This document shows positions 9,271-18,704 of a stretch of DNA of 64,000 nucleotides, in pieces (positions within the stretch are counted from its first letter, which is position 1; each line of letters begins with the position of its first letter). The stretch comes from Verrucomicrobia bacterium CG1_02_43_26. Lineage in GTDB: Bacteria; Verrucomicrobiota; Verrucomicrobiia; Opitutales; CG1-02-43-26. Position numbers and translations under genes: made by a program. The notes under the pieces are model-generated. The model did not search any database. It was not told the origin of the DNA and saw only the letters and a program-made list of their open reading frames with translations. The DNA is taken from contig MNWT01000006.1 in NCBI GenBank assembly GCA_001872735.1, positions 62,001-126,000 on the forward strand, in the 5' to 3' direction.

Positions 9271-12270
9271 TTATAATGGTATGAGCTCACCCTTATGCGT
9301 GCTATAAATAAAGCACTTGCCCGGTATTTGGTAAATACCACCGAGCGCCTCCGCATACAGGTTTATCTGGGGAGCGTAGCGTTGTTTGAGAATATCTGCT
9401 GCGGTAGCGCTATCTCCTTCAATAAAATCCGTTTTCCAATCGAGCAAGAGCCATTGCGCTTCCTTTTTGTTAAATGCGAGAAAATCGATAATCCCTTCAA
9501 TCGCTGTTTTATCATCCTTTTTCCAGAGAAAGGGTACTTCCGTAACCGCCAGCCAAGTCCTGCCTGATAACAGATCCAAAAATCCAGAAGCGAGCAATGT
9601 ATCGACCTCAATTGCGCCCCGCTCTGGAAGTGGACATAGAGGGAGCTTGCTTTTAAAACAATCAGCCAATTCAGATTTCGAAAGACTCCAAGGGGCGTGC
9701 TCCATCATCTCATGCCACCAGTTGCCATAATCTATGCCAACATGAGTTATCAGGCCTTCGTCTTCTCCCTGATAAAAATCCCGCCCGTGGCTTGCAAGGC
9801 CACTTGGCGTGTATCGCGAAAAATAGGCCTTTGCGTTTCGCTTTCCTCGAGCAAATGTTGCGCTATCAATAGTCGCAATTTTGCGTATCCAATCTTCGGT
9901 TACAGAAGGGGCTTTATCGTCAACATCATCTTCTGGGAGCACTGTTTCGGGCAAGGATTCCCAATATTCACGGTTACCTTTTTCTGGCAATATGGCCAAA
10001 AGATCAGCAAAACTGTTATCGGATTTTTTAAAAAGGTTCTCGTCATCAATCAGGATTAATTTTTCGCGAGGGCGCGTCATAGCAACATAAAGCAGACGCT
10101 CATACTCAGCGTGCTTTTTATTTTTTTCAAAATCCTTATCCTCTTCTGTTATCTGAGAATTGTCTAAAACAAAAACAGCATCCCCTCTCCTTTCGATAAT
10201 TCTTGGATACTCCGGACGAGGCTCTCGAATAGCGCGAAAAAGACATGGCAAAACTACCACTTTCCATTCTAGCCCCTTTGCCTTGTGGCATGAATAAAGT
10301 TGAATGTGATCCGGCAACGGAACGACCTCTCCTGACACTTGGTTATACTTTCTCTTTAATATTTCAACCCAATCATGCAGAGATAGCCCTTGTTCTTCTG
10401 CGGCAGAAGCATTTAGCAACAGATCATTAACCATATTCTCTTGCAAAACATAGCCCGGCAAGCAGTTTACACGCGCGCGCAAATCCGTTTTATTAACCCA
10501 GTACTCTGCCAAAGCACGCAGGGAAAGCCCCCTTGCTGCTCCCGAGATGTTATTCAAATCATTTAAAATAGCCTCAACAGGACCCTCCCCCTCGCTTTTA
10601 TCGGTAATCTGCAACGAGCAACCTGAGCAAACATAAGTGGCTATATCATGATCCGAAATGCCATATATTTCCCGTAACACGCCAGCGAGCTCAAAAGAGT
10701 CATCCGGCTTATCCGCTATCAACATTAAAGCCGTAAACCAAGCATAAGCAGGATTATCCCCGAGTATGTCATTCTTGGAATGTATTTGGCATTTTAATCC
10801 CTGTTCTTGCAATGCCTTTGCAAAAGGAATCAACCACCTATTGCGAGGAGAAAGAATCGAAACGAACTTCCAATCATCTATTCCAAGACCTATTTTTCCT
10901 TCCTTTGATAACAGCTGGGCCACCTCTTTTGCCTCCCATTCTATAGCATGGTCATCTTTCTCAAATTCATTTTCAACGGAAAGTGGTATTTTAATCACTT
11001 GGCCTGCCCCTGCCCAAGGCCGTGGCTCTAGCACTGAGAATTCGATTTGACCGGCCCTAATGGAGCTATTTAATATATTAGGGAAAATGCGGTTGGCGTG
11101 GCTGACAATCTGCCGATCGCAGCGCATTGTAACTGAAAACTTAAGCGCAGTGGATACCCCACTTGTTGTCATTTGATTGTGAATACGAATATAGGTCGGC
11201 AAATCAGCGCGTGAACTATAAATAGATTGCTGAGGATCCCCTACCATACAAAAGCGCCCGTTGTCTTCCGCAGCTATGCCACCACGATCAAAGCCGGCAA
11301 TTTTCAAAAAAATGTCAAACTGCGCCGCATCCGTATCCTGCGCTTCATCTAATATGACGATTGATTCGGCTGCTTGAACTTTCGCAAGTAAATTATCATC
11401 TGCCAATATACGCGTAGCCAGCTGGATCATATCATCATACTTAAGCACTCCCTTTCTTAAGCGAAAGCGCTGGTAATCTTCAGCTATCTTTTGCAGAACA
11501 ATGCTTCCCACTTCAGAAACCCATTGCTTTAGTGGAGAAAAAACCGCCTTCCACGCTTCTTGAAAATCCTTTCCCCCATAATCGTAATCAGGCATACCTA
11601 AACCCGTAATATGTTGTTCGTAGTCCCTCAACCATTCCTCCAGAAGACGCTTCCCCTCTTCTACTTTGGCTTTGTTTCTTGCAGTAGGCTCGAAGTTTAA
11701 TAATTCATTAAAATTAATTTGTGGAAACGCGGGATAATTATCCCCTTTTCTTGAGGCACAAGAATAGCTTTTAGCGTATTTTAATAAATGCGATAATGAT
11801 GCGAATCTCAAAAATAAGCTTTTTACATCATCTGGCAAAAAATCAACAATTCGATCCTTCTGGCGAATGTAGGAAAGCCAAAGCTCTTCATCATCCTCCA
11901 ACAAGTCTAGCTTGCCAGGTATCCCTAAATATGATCCGTATTTATTTATTAGATACAGGCAATAACTGTGAATCGTCCCAAAAAACGCTTGGTTAAAATG
12001 AGAGATGATATTCCCAGATGCTTTTTTGACAATTTCCTGACGCGCCCTTAACTGCATTTCATCAGCTGCTTTTTTGGTATACGTAACCACTACGAGCCTG
12101 GGCAAACGCACCGCATCCTTTAGTGCTATGGCGACAATCCGGTTGACAATAGACGTTGTCTTACCTACGCCTGCCGGCGCGATTACGGAAAAATTACGAT
12201 CAATTGAATTGCAAAATTCATCTCGTGCGGGCTGGTCAGCTAATTGAACTGGATTTTTCGTTGTTCCCAT
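9271..12270 (-). CDS. addA: AddA-like UvrD-family helicase with C-terminal nuclease
   Basis: A 999-residue superfamily 1A helicase with a RecB-type nuclease domain, the partner expected of the next gene for resecting double-strand breaks before RecA loading. Helicase motifs in order: Walker A APAGVGKTT (31-39), DEAQD, GDPQQSIYSSR, HKAKGLEWKVVVLP and YVAMTRPREKLIL. Near the C-terminus the nuclease signature IIDFLAF ... LLLDWKTDF ... RYAPQINLYAEAL supplies the Asp, the DxK pair and the Gln-Tyr helix. It is slightly shorter than Bacillus AddA (about 1230). It starts 5 bp after the addB-like stop, so the two are one transcript. The AddA-type assignment is firm at domain level; AdnB or another RecB-like relative is possible. 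Confidence 0.87.
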   Translation of the reverse strand: MGTTKNPVQLADQPARDEFCNSIDRNFSVIAPAGVGKTTSIVNRIVAIALKDAVRLPRLVVVTYTKKAADEMQLRARQEIVKKASGNIISHFNQAFFGTIHSYCLYLINKYGSYLGIPGKLDLLEDDEELWLSYIRQKDRIVDFLPDDVKSLFLRFASLSHLLKYAKSYSCASRKGDNYPAFPQINFNELLNFEPTARNKAKVEEGKRLLEEWLRDYEQHITGLGMPDYDYGGKDFQEAWKAVFSPLKQWVSEVGSIVLQKIAEDYQRFRLRKGVLKYDDMIQLATRILADDNLLAKVQAAESIVILDEAQDTDAAQFDIFLKIAGFDRGGIAAEDNGRFCMVGDPQQSIYSSRADLPTYIRIHNQMTTSGVSTALKFSVTMRCDRQIVSHANRIFPNILNSSIRAGQIEFSVLEPRPWAGAGQVIKIPLSVENEFEKDDHAIEWEAKEVAQLLSKEGKIGLGIDDWKFVSILSPRNRWLIPFAKALQEQGLKCQIHSKNDILGDNPAYAWFTALMLIADKPDDSFELAGVLREIYGISDHDIATYVCSGCSLQITDKSEGEGPVEAILNDLNNISGAARGLSLRALAEYWVNKTDLRARVNCLPGYVLQENMVNDLLLNASAAEEQGLSLHDWVEILKRKYNQVSGEVVPLPDHIQLYSCHKAKGLEWKVVVLPCLFRAIREPRPEYPRIIERRGDAVFVLDNSQITEEDKDFEKNKKHAEYERLLYVAMTRPREKLILIDDENLFKKSDNSFADLLAILPEKGNREYWESLPETVLPEDDVDDKAPSVTEDWIRKIATIDSATFARGKRNAKAYFSRYTPSGLASHGRDFYQGEDEGLITHVGIDYGNWWHEMMEHAPWSLSKSELADCFKSKLPLCPLPERGAIEVDTLLASGFLDLLSGRTWLAVTEVPFLWKKDDKTAIEGIIDFLAFNKKEAQWLLLDWKTDFIEGDSATAADILKQRYAPQINLYAEALGGIYQIPGKCFIYSTHKGELIPL

Positions 12271-12275
12271 AACTT

Positions 12276-15215
12276 TTACTCCACAAGCAAAGGATTAGTA
12301 AGCGCCCATTTTTTCTCTAGTATTTCCGAGTCAACAAATAAGCTAGCGATGGGGTAATCTCCTGTGTAAGAAAAGTTGGATCGCTTATCGCCCCGATCTC
12401 CAAAGATTCCGGTTATTGAAAGATTCTCTAGCCCCTTAAAAAAAGCCGCTTCGTCTAAAAACACTTCTAGTTTTTGAGTTTCCAACGTTGCATTATTCTT
12501 TTTCGCCAAGCATAAAGAAACATCCCTAAAGCCAAGCTGCCGAATGGCTAGCCCATATAAAACAAGTTGAAGAGCATTTCCCTTCTTAAGGTTCTTGGCA
12601 GTAAAGGGATCCATATTGCCTGTCTTAAAATCGACCACTGAAACGCTGTTTTCGCTACGACTACTCTCTTTCAAATCAAACGGCTTAGCCGATGCTAATA
12701 AATCGATACGCCCGTGAAGCTGTATATCATAAAATCGCTTATCATTACAGTTTTCCGGAATATCGTATTCACTTATAAGATACGAACAACACCCTTCTTC
12801 AGCCCCTAAAACGGCAACAAAATGAGCAACGATTCTTTTTGAGGCATTCCAGCGCTCTGCCCATATATCGGGTAAACTTCTCCCAGAAGAGCGATAGGCT
12901 TGCGTAACACGCCCGCGCACTACCTCTGCTTTCTCGCAGGCCAATTTCAGCCAAAGTTCCGCGTCGGGTCTTTTTTGTGAAAAGGCTTTTAAGCTTATCC
13001 AATCATGCACCCAGAGCCCCTCCACCATAGACGAGATATCTTTTTCCGAATCCAGGTTGTTTCGCTTCAACTTAAGCACATGTCGATACCACGCCGATGC
13101 CGGATACTTTAAAACGTCTTCCCAGGCCTTACAGGAAAGTCTAACAAGAGCCCCAGGGGGTGTTTTAAAAGCAAAGGAAAATTCATCGAACGGTCGCTCT
13201 TCGTCTCTTCTTTTTGCGTATGCGATCCGAGTATTATCCAGAGACAGCAAAGCTGCCTGGTCCTTTTTATCATTAATAATTGAATACAGGTTACTCGCAC
13301 CTGCTTCCTGTATTGCTCTAAAAACTTCAGGGCCGGGAACTTTTCCTGAAAATGCTGATACAATTTGAAGCAACAGTTCACTTGGTACGCATTCACCTCC
13401 GCCGTCTGCTTGATTTTTAATAGAAAACGTCAATGCTAATTTTTGAGTAACATTGCGAATTAATCGGTAAAACGTGCGTTGCAAATACGTGCACCTTTCT
13501 CTGCCAGACATCATCCACCTATGACCTTCTTTTAGACAAAGATCGCCTTCGCCATGCAGCCCTTGTTTTAGAGCCTTTTGATTATATTCATAAATACAAG
13601 CTTCGCTTAACAGGGAAGCATCCTTCACTTCTCCTGGCCAATCTTCTTGCCGCATACCGACTAAAATAAGATGAGACCATTTCTGGCTAACCGCTTCATT
13701 CGCAGTCAACAAATGCACCTTAGCAAATATTTGTTGGCCGGTAACGTTACTGGTTCGTTTTGGCGGCATAATGATACCCTTCAACCAGTTTTGGAAATAG
13801 CCGCGCTGTACCGGTTTTAGAATTGCTTTCGTTAATAAATCCGATCTTTCCTGGAGGATTGCTACCTTATTCTCCCAGCTGATTTTTTCACAAAATGCGG
13901 ATGCCACCTTCACAAAAACATCCCAAGACGCTATTTTGGGCCACAATGGCCAGTCTTCCAAAAATTGAGTACACTCTTCTGAACGCGAACATTTCAGCAT
14001 ATAAGCGCGCAGCACTTCAAAATCATCTGTCAATACCTCTCGAAACGCTTGAGAAAAGCCCTTCCTTAGCTTTGATATTGTCTCCTTTTTTTCAGGATAA
14101 TACCTATAAAGTGATTCCAAAAAATGATCCCATTGCTTTAGAAACGGCTCGTCTTGAAAAGCACACCAAGCGGAAAAAATCATTTCCGGCATTTCTCCGG
14201 AATCATTGTATCCTAAATGGTTAAAATGCGGTATAGATTGGCCTTCAAGGCTCGCGGCAATCTCACGCGCAATCACTAATTTTTCACGCGCCACAATGAT
14301 CCCCACTCGATCGCACGTTGGGTCCGCCAAAAAAGCCAAAGTTTTACCAAGCACGAAACAGGCTTCTTTGTCCGGGGAATCTGAAACATAAATATCCGGC
14401 AAAACGCATGCGTTGCCCTCTGGAACAACCCTGTCAGGAAACGCTGCTTTATGAGCTAAGTTTAAATAAGGCCTCAATGGAGGCTTATCCCCCAATAAAA
14501 CTTCCGCGAAGGATCCAAAAGCATTCTCCCAACTTCCCTTCCAGACGGCTGCCACATCAACGACATCGCCTGTACTCTCAAAACAAATACAAGTATTTTG
14601 GGCATGCAAAACGGCAATTCTAGCTATAGTATATGCATCCCAATGCCTCCAGGAAAAGCCCCAAAGAAGAAAGCGATCGAAAGAGATATCCACTTGCTGT
14701 TTCTCCGAAATCACCTGATCTACAGCCTGCACGGTAGATACTCCCGCTGCATCAATTTTAGTTTGAAAACGTTCCAACAGCAGCCGAATCTCTTCTTCCG
14801 GATACGATGCAACCGGCCAACCGGCTTTAGTCCATTGGTCATAAACCTGAACTACTTCATCTGGCTGCATTTGGGTCGCAGCAGCAAAGGGTGTATGCGC
14901 TAACTCTTCGGCAGCCGTGCGCATCAACAGATGGAGATCCTCGCGAAGCGCCATAGGAGAATTTAACGAATAAATAGCTCGTAAGTACTTACGTATGCGC
15001 CCAGGCGTACAGAATTCGACTCCAATAGCAGGTATATTTGCCTTTAATAGCTCGTTCTTAATGAAGACTGTAGCAGAAGTACTTGGCGAAAGAAAAATAT
15101 TTTTCTGGTGTGGCGATTTCAAACAATCTAAAAACCAAGGGGCAATAATGCGTTCCCAGGCTTGATCAAACCAAGCGTATTCCCACAAATCCACATTGGG
15201 CGATTTTGCATCCAT
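12276..15215 (-). CDS. addB: AddB-like PD-(D/E)XK nuclease subunit
   Basis: A 979-residue protein upstream of and coupled to the AddA-like gene. The N-terminal half lacks a Walker A motif but has the degenerate helicase fold expected of AddB. The C-terminal part carries a clear RecB-family nuclease motif: HGRIDLLAS, SVVDFKTGN, then NALQLVLYGLAI, giving Asp, DxK and the Gln-Tyr helix. The cysteine cluster that binds iron-sulphur in Bacillus AddB (one distant Cys plus CxxCxxxxxC at the end) is not visible. Both subunits therefore appear to have active nucleases, and the metal-cluster staple may be missing. A generic PD-(D/E)XK family name would be the cautious alternative. Confidence 0.78.
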   Translation of the reverse strand: MDAKSPNVDLWEYAWFDQAWERIIAPWFLDCLKSPHQKNIFLSPSTSATVFIKNELLKANIPAIGVEFCTPGRIRKYLRAIYSLNSPMALREDLHLLMRTAAEELAHTPFAAATQMQPDEVVQVYDQWTKAGWPVASYPEEEIRLLLERFQTKIDAAGVSTVQAVDQVISEKQQVDISFDRFLLWGFSWRHWDAYTIARIAVLHAQNTCICFESTGDVVDVAAVWKGSWENAFGSFAEVLLGDKPPLRPYLNLAHKAAFPDRVVPEGNACVLPDIYVSDSPDKEACFVLGKTLAFLADPTCDRVGIIVAREKLVIAREIAASLEGQSIPHFNHLGYNDSGEMPEMIFSAWCAFQDEPFLKQWDHFLESLYRYYPEKKETISKLRKGFSQAFREVLTDDFEVLRAYMLKCSRSEECTQFLEDWPLWPKIASWDVFVKVASAFCEKISWENKVAILQERSDLLTKAILKPVQRGYFQNWLKGIIMPPKRTSNVTGQQIFAKVHLLTANEAVSQKWSHLILVGMRQEDWPGEVKDASLLSEACIYEYNQKALKQGLHGEGDLCLKEGHRWMMSGRERCTYLQRTFYRLIRNVTQKLALTFSIKNQADGGGECVPSELLLQIVSAFSGKVPGPEVFRAIQEAGASNLYSIINDKKDQAALLSLDNTRIAYAKRRDEERPFDEFSFAFKTPPGALVRLSCKAWEDVLKYPASAWYRHVLKLKRNNLDSEKDISSMVEGLWVHDWISLKAFSQKRPDAELWLKLACEKAEVVRGRVTQAYRSSGRSLPDIWAERWNASKRIVAHFVAVLGAEEGCCSYLISEYDIPENCNDKRFYDIQLHGRIDLLASAKPFDLKESSRSENSVSVVDFKTGNMDPFTAKNLKKGNALQLVLYGLAIRQLGFRDVSLCLAKKNNATLETQKLEVFLDEAAFFKGLENLSITGIFGDRGDKRSNFSYTGDYPIASLFVDSEILEKKWALTNPLLVE

Positions 15216-15236
15216 AGTCTCAATCGCCCATAAACC

Positions 15237-15659
15237 TTACTCGGAACATACTTTATTCCAATAAAACTGCACCTCAATTTCTATATCCGGGTGCAAGCTT
15301 TGGTGCACAGGGCATTTTTTAGCCGCGGCCTCGAGGCGTCTCTGGTTATCTTCTGAAACATCGTGCGGAATATGTATCGCCATCGTAATTTTCCCGATAC
15401 GGCGCAGGCCTCCTTGAGCCATTACTTTTTCGGAATCAATTTTCGTGCCCGAAATATCCAGCTTTAAAATATTAGCCTGAATACCCATTAAGGTAGCATA
15501 ACACGTGGCTAGTGCTGTTACACAAAGGTCGGTTGGGCTAAAAAACTCCCCCTTGCCATGATTGTCGACAGGAGCATCTGTCATGATCTTCGTCCCGGAG
15601 TCGACATGCTCTACCTCGCAGCGCAAATCCCCCCTATACTCAACTGCTATTTTAGTCAT
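15237..15659 (-). CDS. OsmC/Ohr-family peroxidase-like protein
   Basis: OsmC/Ohr proteins reduce organic hydroperoxides with two cysteines. Both are present here: one in SPTDLCVTALATCYAT and one in KKCPVHQSL near the C-terminus. The first block also has a second Cys six residues on. From the ATG at 15659 (preceded by GTGGTAGGT) the protein is 140 residues, normal for the YhfA/OsmC subgroup. A longer frame to 15737 would add 26 residues that do not fit the family. It is 21 bp downstream of the AddB-like gene's end region but transcribed first in the same direction, so it may be the leading gene of an OsmC-AddB-AddA transcript. Confidence 0.9.
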   Translation of the reverse strand: MTKIAVEYRGDLRCEVEHVDSGTKIMTDAPVDNHGKGEFFSPTDLCVTALATCYATLMGIQANILKLDISGTKIDSEKVMAQGGLRRIGKITMAIHIPHDVSEDNQRRLEAAAKKCPVHQSLHPDIEIEVQFYWNKVCSE

Positions 15660-15760
15660 ACCTACCACTACACAAAATCTATTCAATAAAGGCAAACCCC
15701 TAAATTCGGGATTGCTTGCATTTTCTGGCATAATCAAGCTATATAATAATTAAAGCCCCC

Positions 15761-17065
15761 ATGATCACCCAAGAGGATTACAAACGTCAAAAAAAACTTG
15801 AAATTGATTGCCTCAGCAGTTTTACCGGAAAGCCATATTCGCTAAACACCTTTTCGCCAGATGAAGTATTTGCAGTCAAAGAGGAGATCAAAATAGAATT
15901 ACAAAAACAAGCAATCGATACCTTGCTCCCTTGGGGGGAAACAAATTGTTCGCCTTTCCTGGATTTTGAATTCCATGATCACCACTTCAGATATACCTAT
16001 CAACGGGAAGATTTGCATGCGGAGCCCCAAACTCTCTTTTCCAAAACCTACAATTTCCCACTACCAAAAGAAGTTGATACAGCGGGGTTTTACACCAATT
16101 GCGGCATGTCTGCCATTTCAGGAACCTTATTCACGATCGCTAGCATTTTCCCAAACACATATCACCTCTACTGCGATGAGGATACCTATTTCGAAACACG
16201 GTTATTAATCAAACACCACATCCCCTCCCTTCTTCAAGCGGGATCAAACGGTACAGGCCCTTACCTGTATATTGTAGACACATCTGCTGTACCCGATATT
16301 GATTCATGGACTCCAAAGATAGAGGCTTCGAAAAACGGTGATCTCTCAATTGTTATAATAGACACTACTTGCTACCCATTACAGTCTCATAAAATACAAA
16401 ATTTCGTAGAAATCGCATTACAAAAAAATGTTCTCGTAGTCCTCGTGCGAAGCCATGAGAAACTGGATTTTATGGCCATGGAATATAGCCGCCTCGGTTC
16501 TGCCAATTTTATATACAATAACACACTGCCAGACCCCACAAAGCGCAAAATATCAACACTCATTGAGGGGTTCAAGCAAACCATGGCTCTTTTGGGGCTC
16601 AACTTCAGCCTTACAAGCATTCCTCCCTTTTTGACCAACAAGGAATTTCACGAAATAAACGCTACGCGCATACAACGTTCTGCTCAAAACAACCTGGAAA
16701 TAGCAATAAAGCTTAATGCAGAGATAACCGGCAAGACGCCCTTTTCAGTAAAGCGATCAGCGCACAATCTCTTTTTTTGCATCAATTTTAACAACTTTTT
16801 CTCGGATAAAAAACTGTTCGCGCTCGAAGATAATCTCGTCAAAATATTGAGCAAAAACAACATCCCAACAAGAGAAGTTGCTAGCTTTGCTTTTGATTTT
16901 ATAGCCATTATCGATTTTGCGCTTCCCAATGAAGACAAACTGCTGCGTTTTTCCATACCCGATTTCCCATCGGAGAACATAGCTAAATGCGTGTCCATTA
17001 TAGCTTCAGCCGTAATTGAGGCTTCACGCGACCCCAATTCGCCGCTTCTGGTCAAGCATAAATAA
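15761..17065 (+). CDS. Unassigned protein with a PLP fold-type I-like layout
   Basis: A 434-residue cytosolic protein I cannot place in a named family. Its middle resembles the trans-sulphuration or aminotransferase fold: TNCGMSAISG looks like the cofactor-phosphate loop, IIDTTCYP like the strand carrying the Asp that pairs with the pyridine nitrogen, and RSHEKLDF sits where the cofactor-binding Lys motif (SxTK) would be. The C-terminal third has the small-domain look of such enzymes. The match is by pattern only, and activity on any substrate is unknown. It diverges from osmC (102 bp between starts) and is followed by the McsA-like gene 80 bp on. The ATG at 15761 follows AT-rich sequence without a strong ribosome site. 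Confidence 0.6.
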   Translation: MITQEDYKRQKKLEIDCLSSFTGKPYSLNTFSPDEVFAVKEEIKIELQKQAIDTLLPWGETNCSPFLDFEFHDHHFRYTYQREDLHAEPQTLFSKTYNFPLPKEVDTAGFYTNCGMSAISGTLFTIASIFPNTYHLYCDEDTYFETRLLIKHHIPSLLQAGSNGTGPYLYIVDTSAVPDIDSWTPKIEASKNGDLSIVIIDTTCYPLQSHKIQNFVEIALQKNVLVVLVRSHEKLDFMAMEYSRLGSANFIYNNTLPDPTKRKISTLIEGFKQTMALLGLNFSLTSIPPFLTNKEFHEINATRIQRSAQNNLEIAIKLNAEITGKTPFSVKRSAHNLFFCINFNNFFSDKKLFALEDNLVKILSKNNIPTREVASFAFDFIAIIDFALPNEDKLLRFSIPDFPSENIAKCVSIIASAVIEASRDPNSPLLVKHK

Positions 17066-17145
17066 CTCGTTTTGGCGCTCATCAATTTTCTTTGCGCTTT
17101 TCATATGCTTTTGCTAGCTTATAAAACCGCTAATAAAAATTGATT

Positions 17146-17604
17146 ATGTCTGACGAAAAACATTCCCATACCCGCAAAATACATATTACCCAAATCACAC
17201 CTCAGGGAATGAATTCCCTTTCCTTTTCAGCGGATGAAGCACAGCAATTTGGCTTCTTGAACCCAACGGGGTACGATCTTCTGGCATACTACAAAAGTTT
17301 GAAAGATAACTATGCTTGCCCCACGTGCGATCGCACTCGTGTGGAAATCGAAACATTAGGTAAGGTAGGTTGCGCGGATTGCTACGAAACATTTAGCGAA
17401 ATTTTAAATCCCTTCATCACAACATCTCACAAGGACACGATACATTGCGGAAAAGTTCCCGCGATTAACGAAAAATGCCAATATTTCTGGAAAAACAAGG
17501 TCGTACAGCTCAAAAGCGCTCTTGGCGAAGCCATCAAATCTGAACGTTTTGAAGATGCGGCTGAATTCCGTGATCTCATCACTCAAATAGAATCCACTTT
17601 ATGA
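17146..17604 (+). CDS. McsA-like zinc and UVR-motif protein
   Basis: A 152-residue protein with the layout of McsA, the activator of the protein-arginine kinase McsB. It has a CPTC ... CADC zinc pair, then the family HCGKVP segment, and at the C-terminus a UVR helix (ALGEAIKSERFEDAAEFRDLI). In Bacillus McsA and McsB mark proteins for Clp degradation and answer heat and metal stress. No kinase gene adjoins it. Its stop codon overlaps the start of the efflux adaptor (ATGA, 17601-17604), so the two are translationally coupled, an unusual pairing. The start is the ATG at 17146; an upstream TTG at 17140 is less likely. Confidence 0.82.
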   Translation: MSDEKHSHTRKIHITQITPQGMNSLSFSADEAQQFGFLNPTGYDLLAYYKSLKDNYACPTCDRTRVEIETLGKVGCADCYETFSEILNPFITTSHKDTIHCGKVPAINEKCQYFWKNKVVQLKSALGEAIKSERFEDAAEFRDLITQIESTL

Positions 17605-18704
17605 AATTATCTTTTAAGAAAAACTGGTTAATTGCCTACATTACCTTCATCATCCTATTTTTGTGGCTGATCAGTGGTTGCTTTTCCTCCAGGGAAACCC
17701 AATTCGACATAAATGGTCCCGAAAAACATCTTTTACTCAAGGTTCAAACAAAGAAAATGCGCGCCGAAAGCGTTGACAGGGAAATCGTTGTGAGCGCTAA
17801 AACAGAACCGGCCCGCCGCGTGAGCTTAAAAGCTGAAATCACCGGAAAAATTGTGGCCACGGGCGCACACCGCGGTGCTATTGTTAAAAAGGGCGAGTTA
17901 ATTGCGAAAATTGACGAACGCAATCTGCCCCAGCGACTAGCAGAGGCAGAAGCTTTGCTTCATCAACGAGAACTAGAATACGTTGCCTCAAAGAGTTTGT
18001 TTGAGAGTAACTTTCAGGCAGAAACTAAACTGGCAGAATCAAAAACATTACTCGAGCAAGCCAAGGCGAATACCGAAGCACTCAAAATAGATCTTCGCAA
18101 TTCAAACGTTCTCGCCCCCTTTGACGGGCTTCTTGATAACCGCTTTGTTGAAATTGGAGACTTTTTGTCCGTGGGCGATCCTATCGCAGAAATCATTGAA
18201 ATTAACCCCTTTATCGTTGTCGCACAAATCACAGAGTATGACGTTTCGCGCATTCAAAAGGGTATGACGGGCTATGTAACCCTTGCTTCCGGAGAAAAAT
18301 TTGAAGGCGAAATTCGCTACATCGCCCCAAGCTCGAACTCAAAAAGCAGGACATTCACGGTTGAGCTGCTTGTCCTAAATGGCAACCCCCATCTTCCTGT
18401 TGGAGAAACTGCTGAGCTTCGTTTACCCGTAGGAAAAGTGCTTGCTTACGCTATCTCACCCGGTCATTTAACCTTAAATGAAGAAGGTGATCTTGGAGTA
18501 AAAGTTGTTGGCGAAGATCATAAAGTAGTTTTTTATCCAATCGATATAATCAAAACCTCTGAGGATAATATATGGATCGGTGGGATGCCGGAATCAATAG
18601 AACTGATCACGATCGGCCAGGGTTTTGCGGCAACAGGCCAAGAAGTCGTCCCCGTTCCTGAAACATCTGAGCCAACACATTCCGCTTCAGTACTCAACAT
18701 ATAA
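17601..18704 (+). CDS. RND efflux adaptor (membrane fusion lipoprotein)
   Basis: A 367-residue periplasmic adaptor of the HlyD/AcrA type linking an RND pump to an outer-membrane channel. The N-terminus is a lipoprotein signal with lipobox LISGC (Cys27). It is followed by the lipoyl-type segment ITGKIVATGAHRGAIVKKGE, a short helical hairpin (about 115-160), the second lipoyl half LAPFDGLLDNRFVEIGDFL and beta-barrel segments. It overlaps the upstream McsA-like gene by 4 nt and the RND gene by 1 nt (TAATG), so three genes form one tightly coupled operon. No TolC-like gene is present nearby. Confidence 0.93.
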   Translation: MKLSFKKNWLIAYITFIILFLWLISGCFSSRETQFDINGPEKHLLLKVQTKKMRAESVDREIVVSAKTEPARRVSLKAEITGKIVATGAHRGAIVKKGELIAKIDERNLPQRLAEAEALLHQRELEYVASKSLFESNFQAETKLAESKTLLEQAKANTEALKIDLRNSNVLAPFDGLLDNRFVEIGDFLSVGDPIAEIIEINPFIVVAQITEYDVSRIQKGMTGYVTLASGEKFEGEIRYIAPSSNSKSRTFTVELLVLNGNPHLPVGETAELRLPVGKVLAYAISPGHLTLNEEGDLGVKVVGEDHKVVFYPIDIIKTSEDNIWIGGMPESIELITIGQGFAATGQEVVPVPETSEPTHSASVLNI

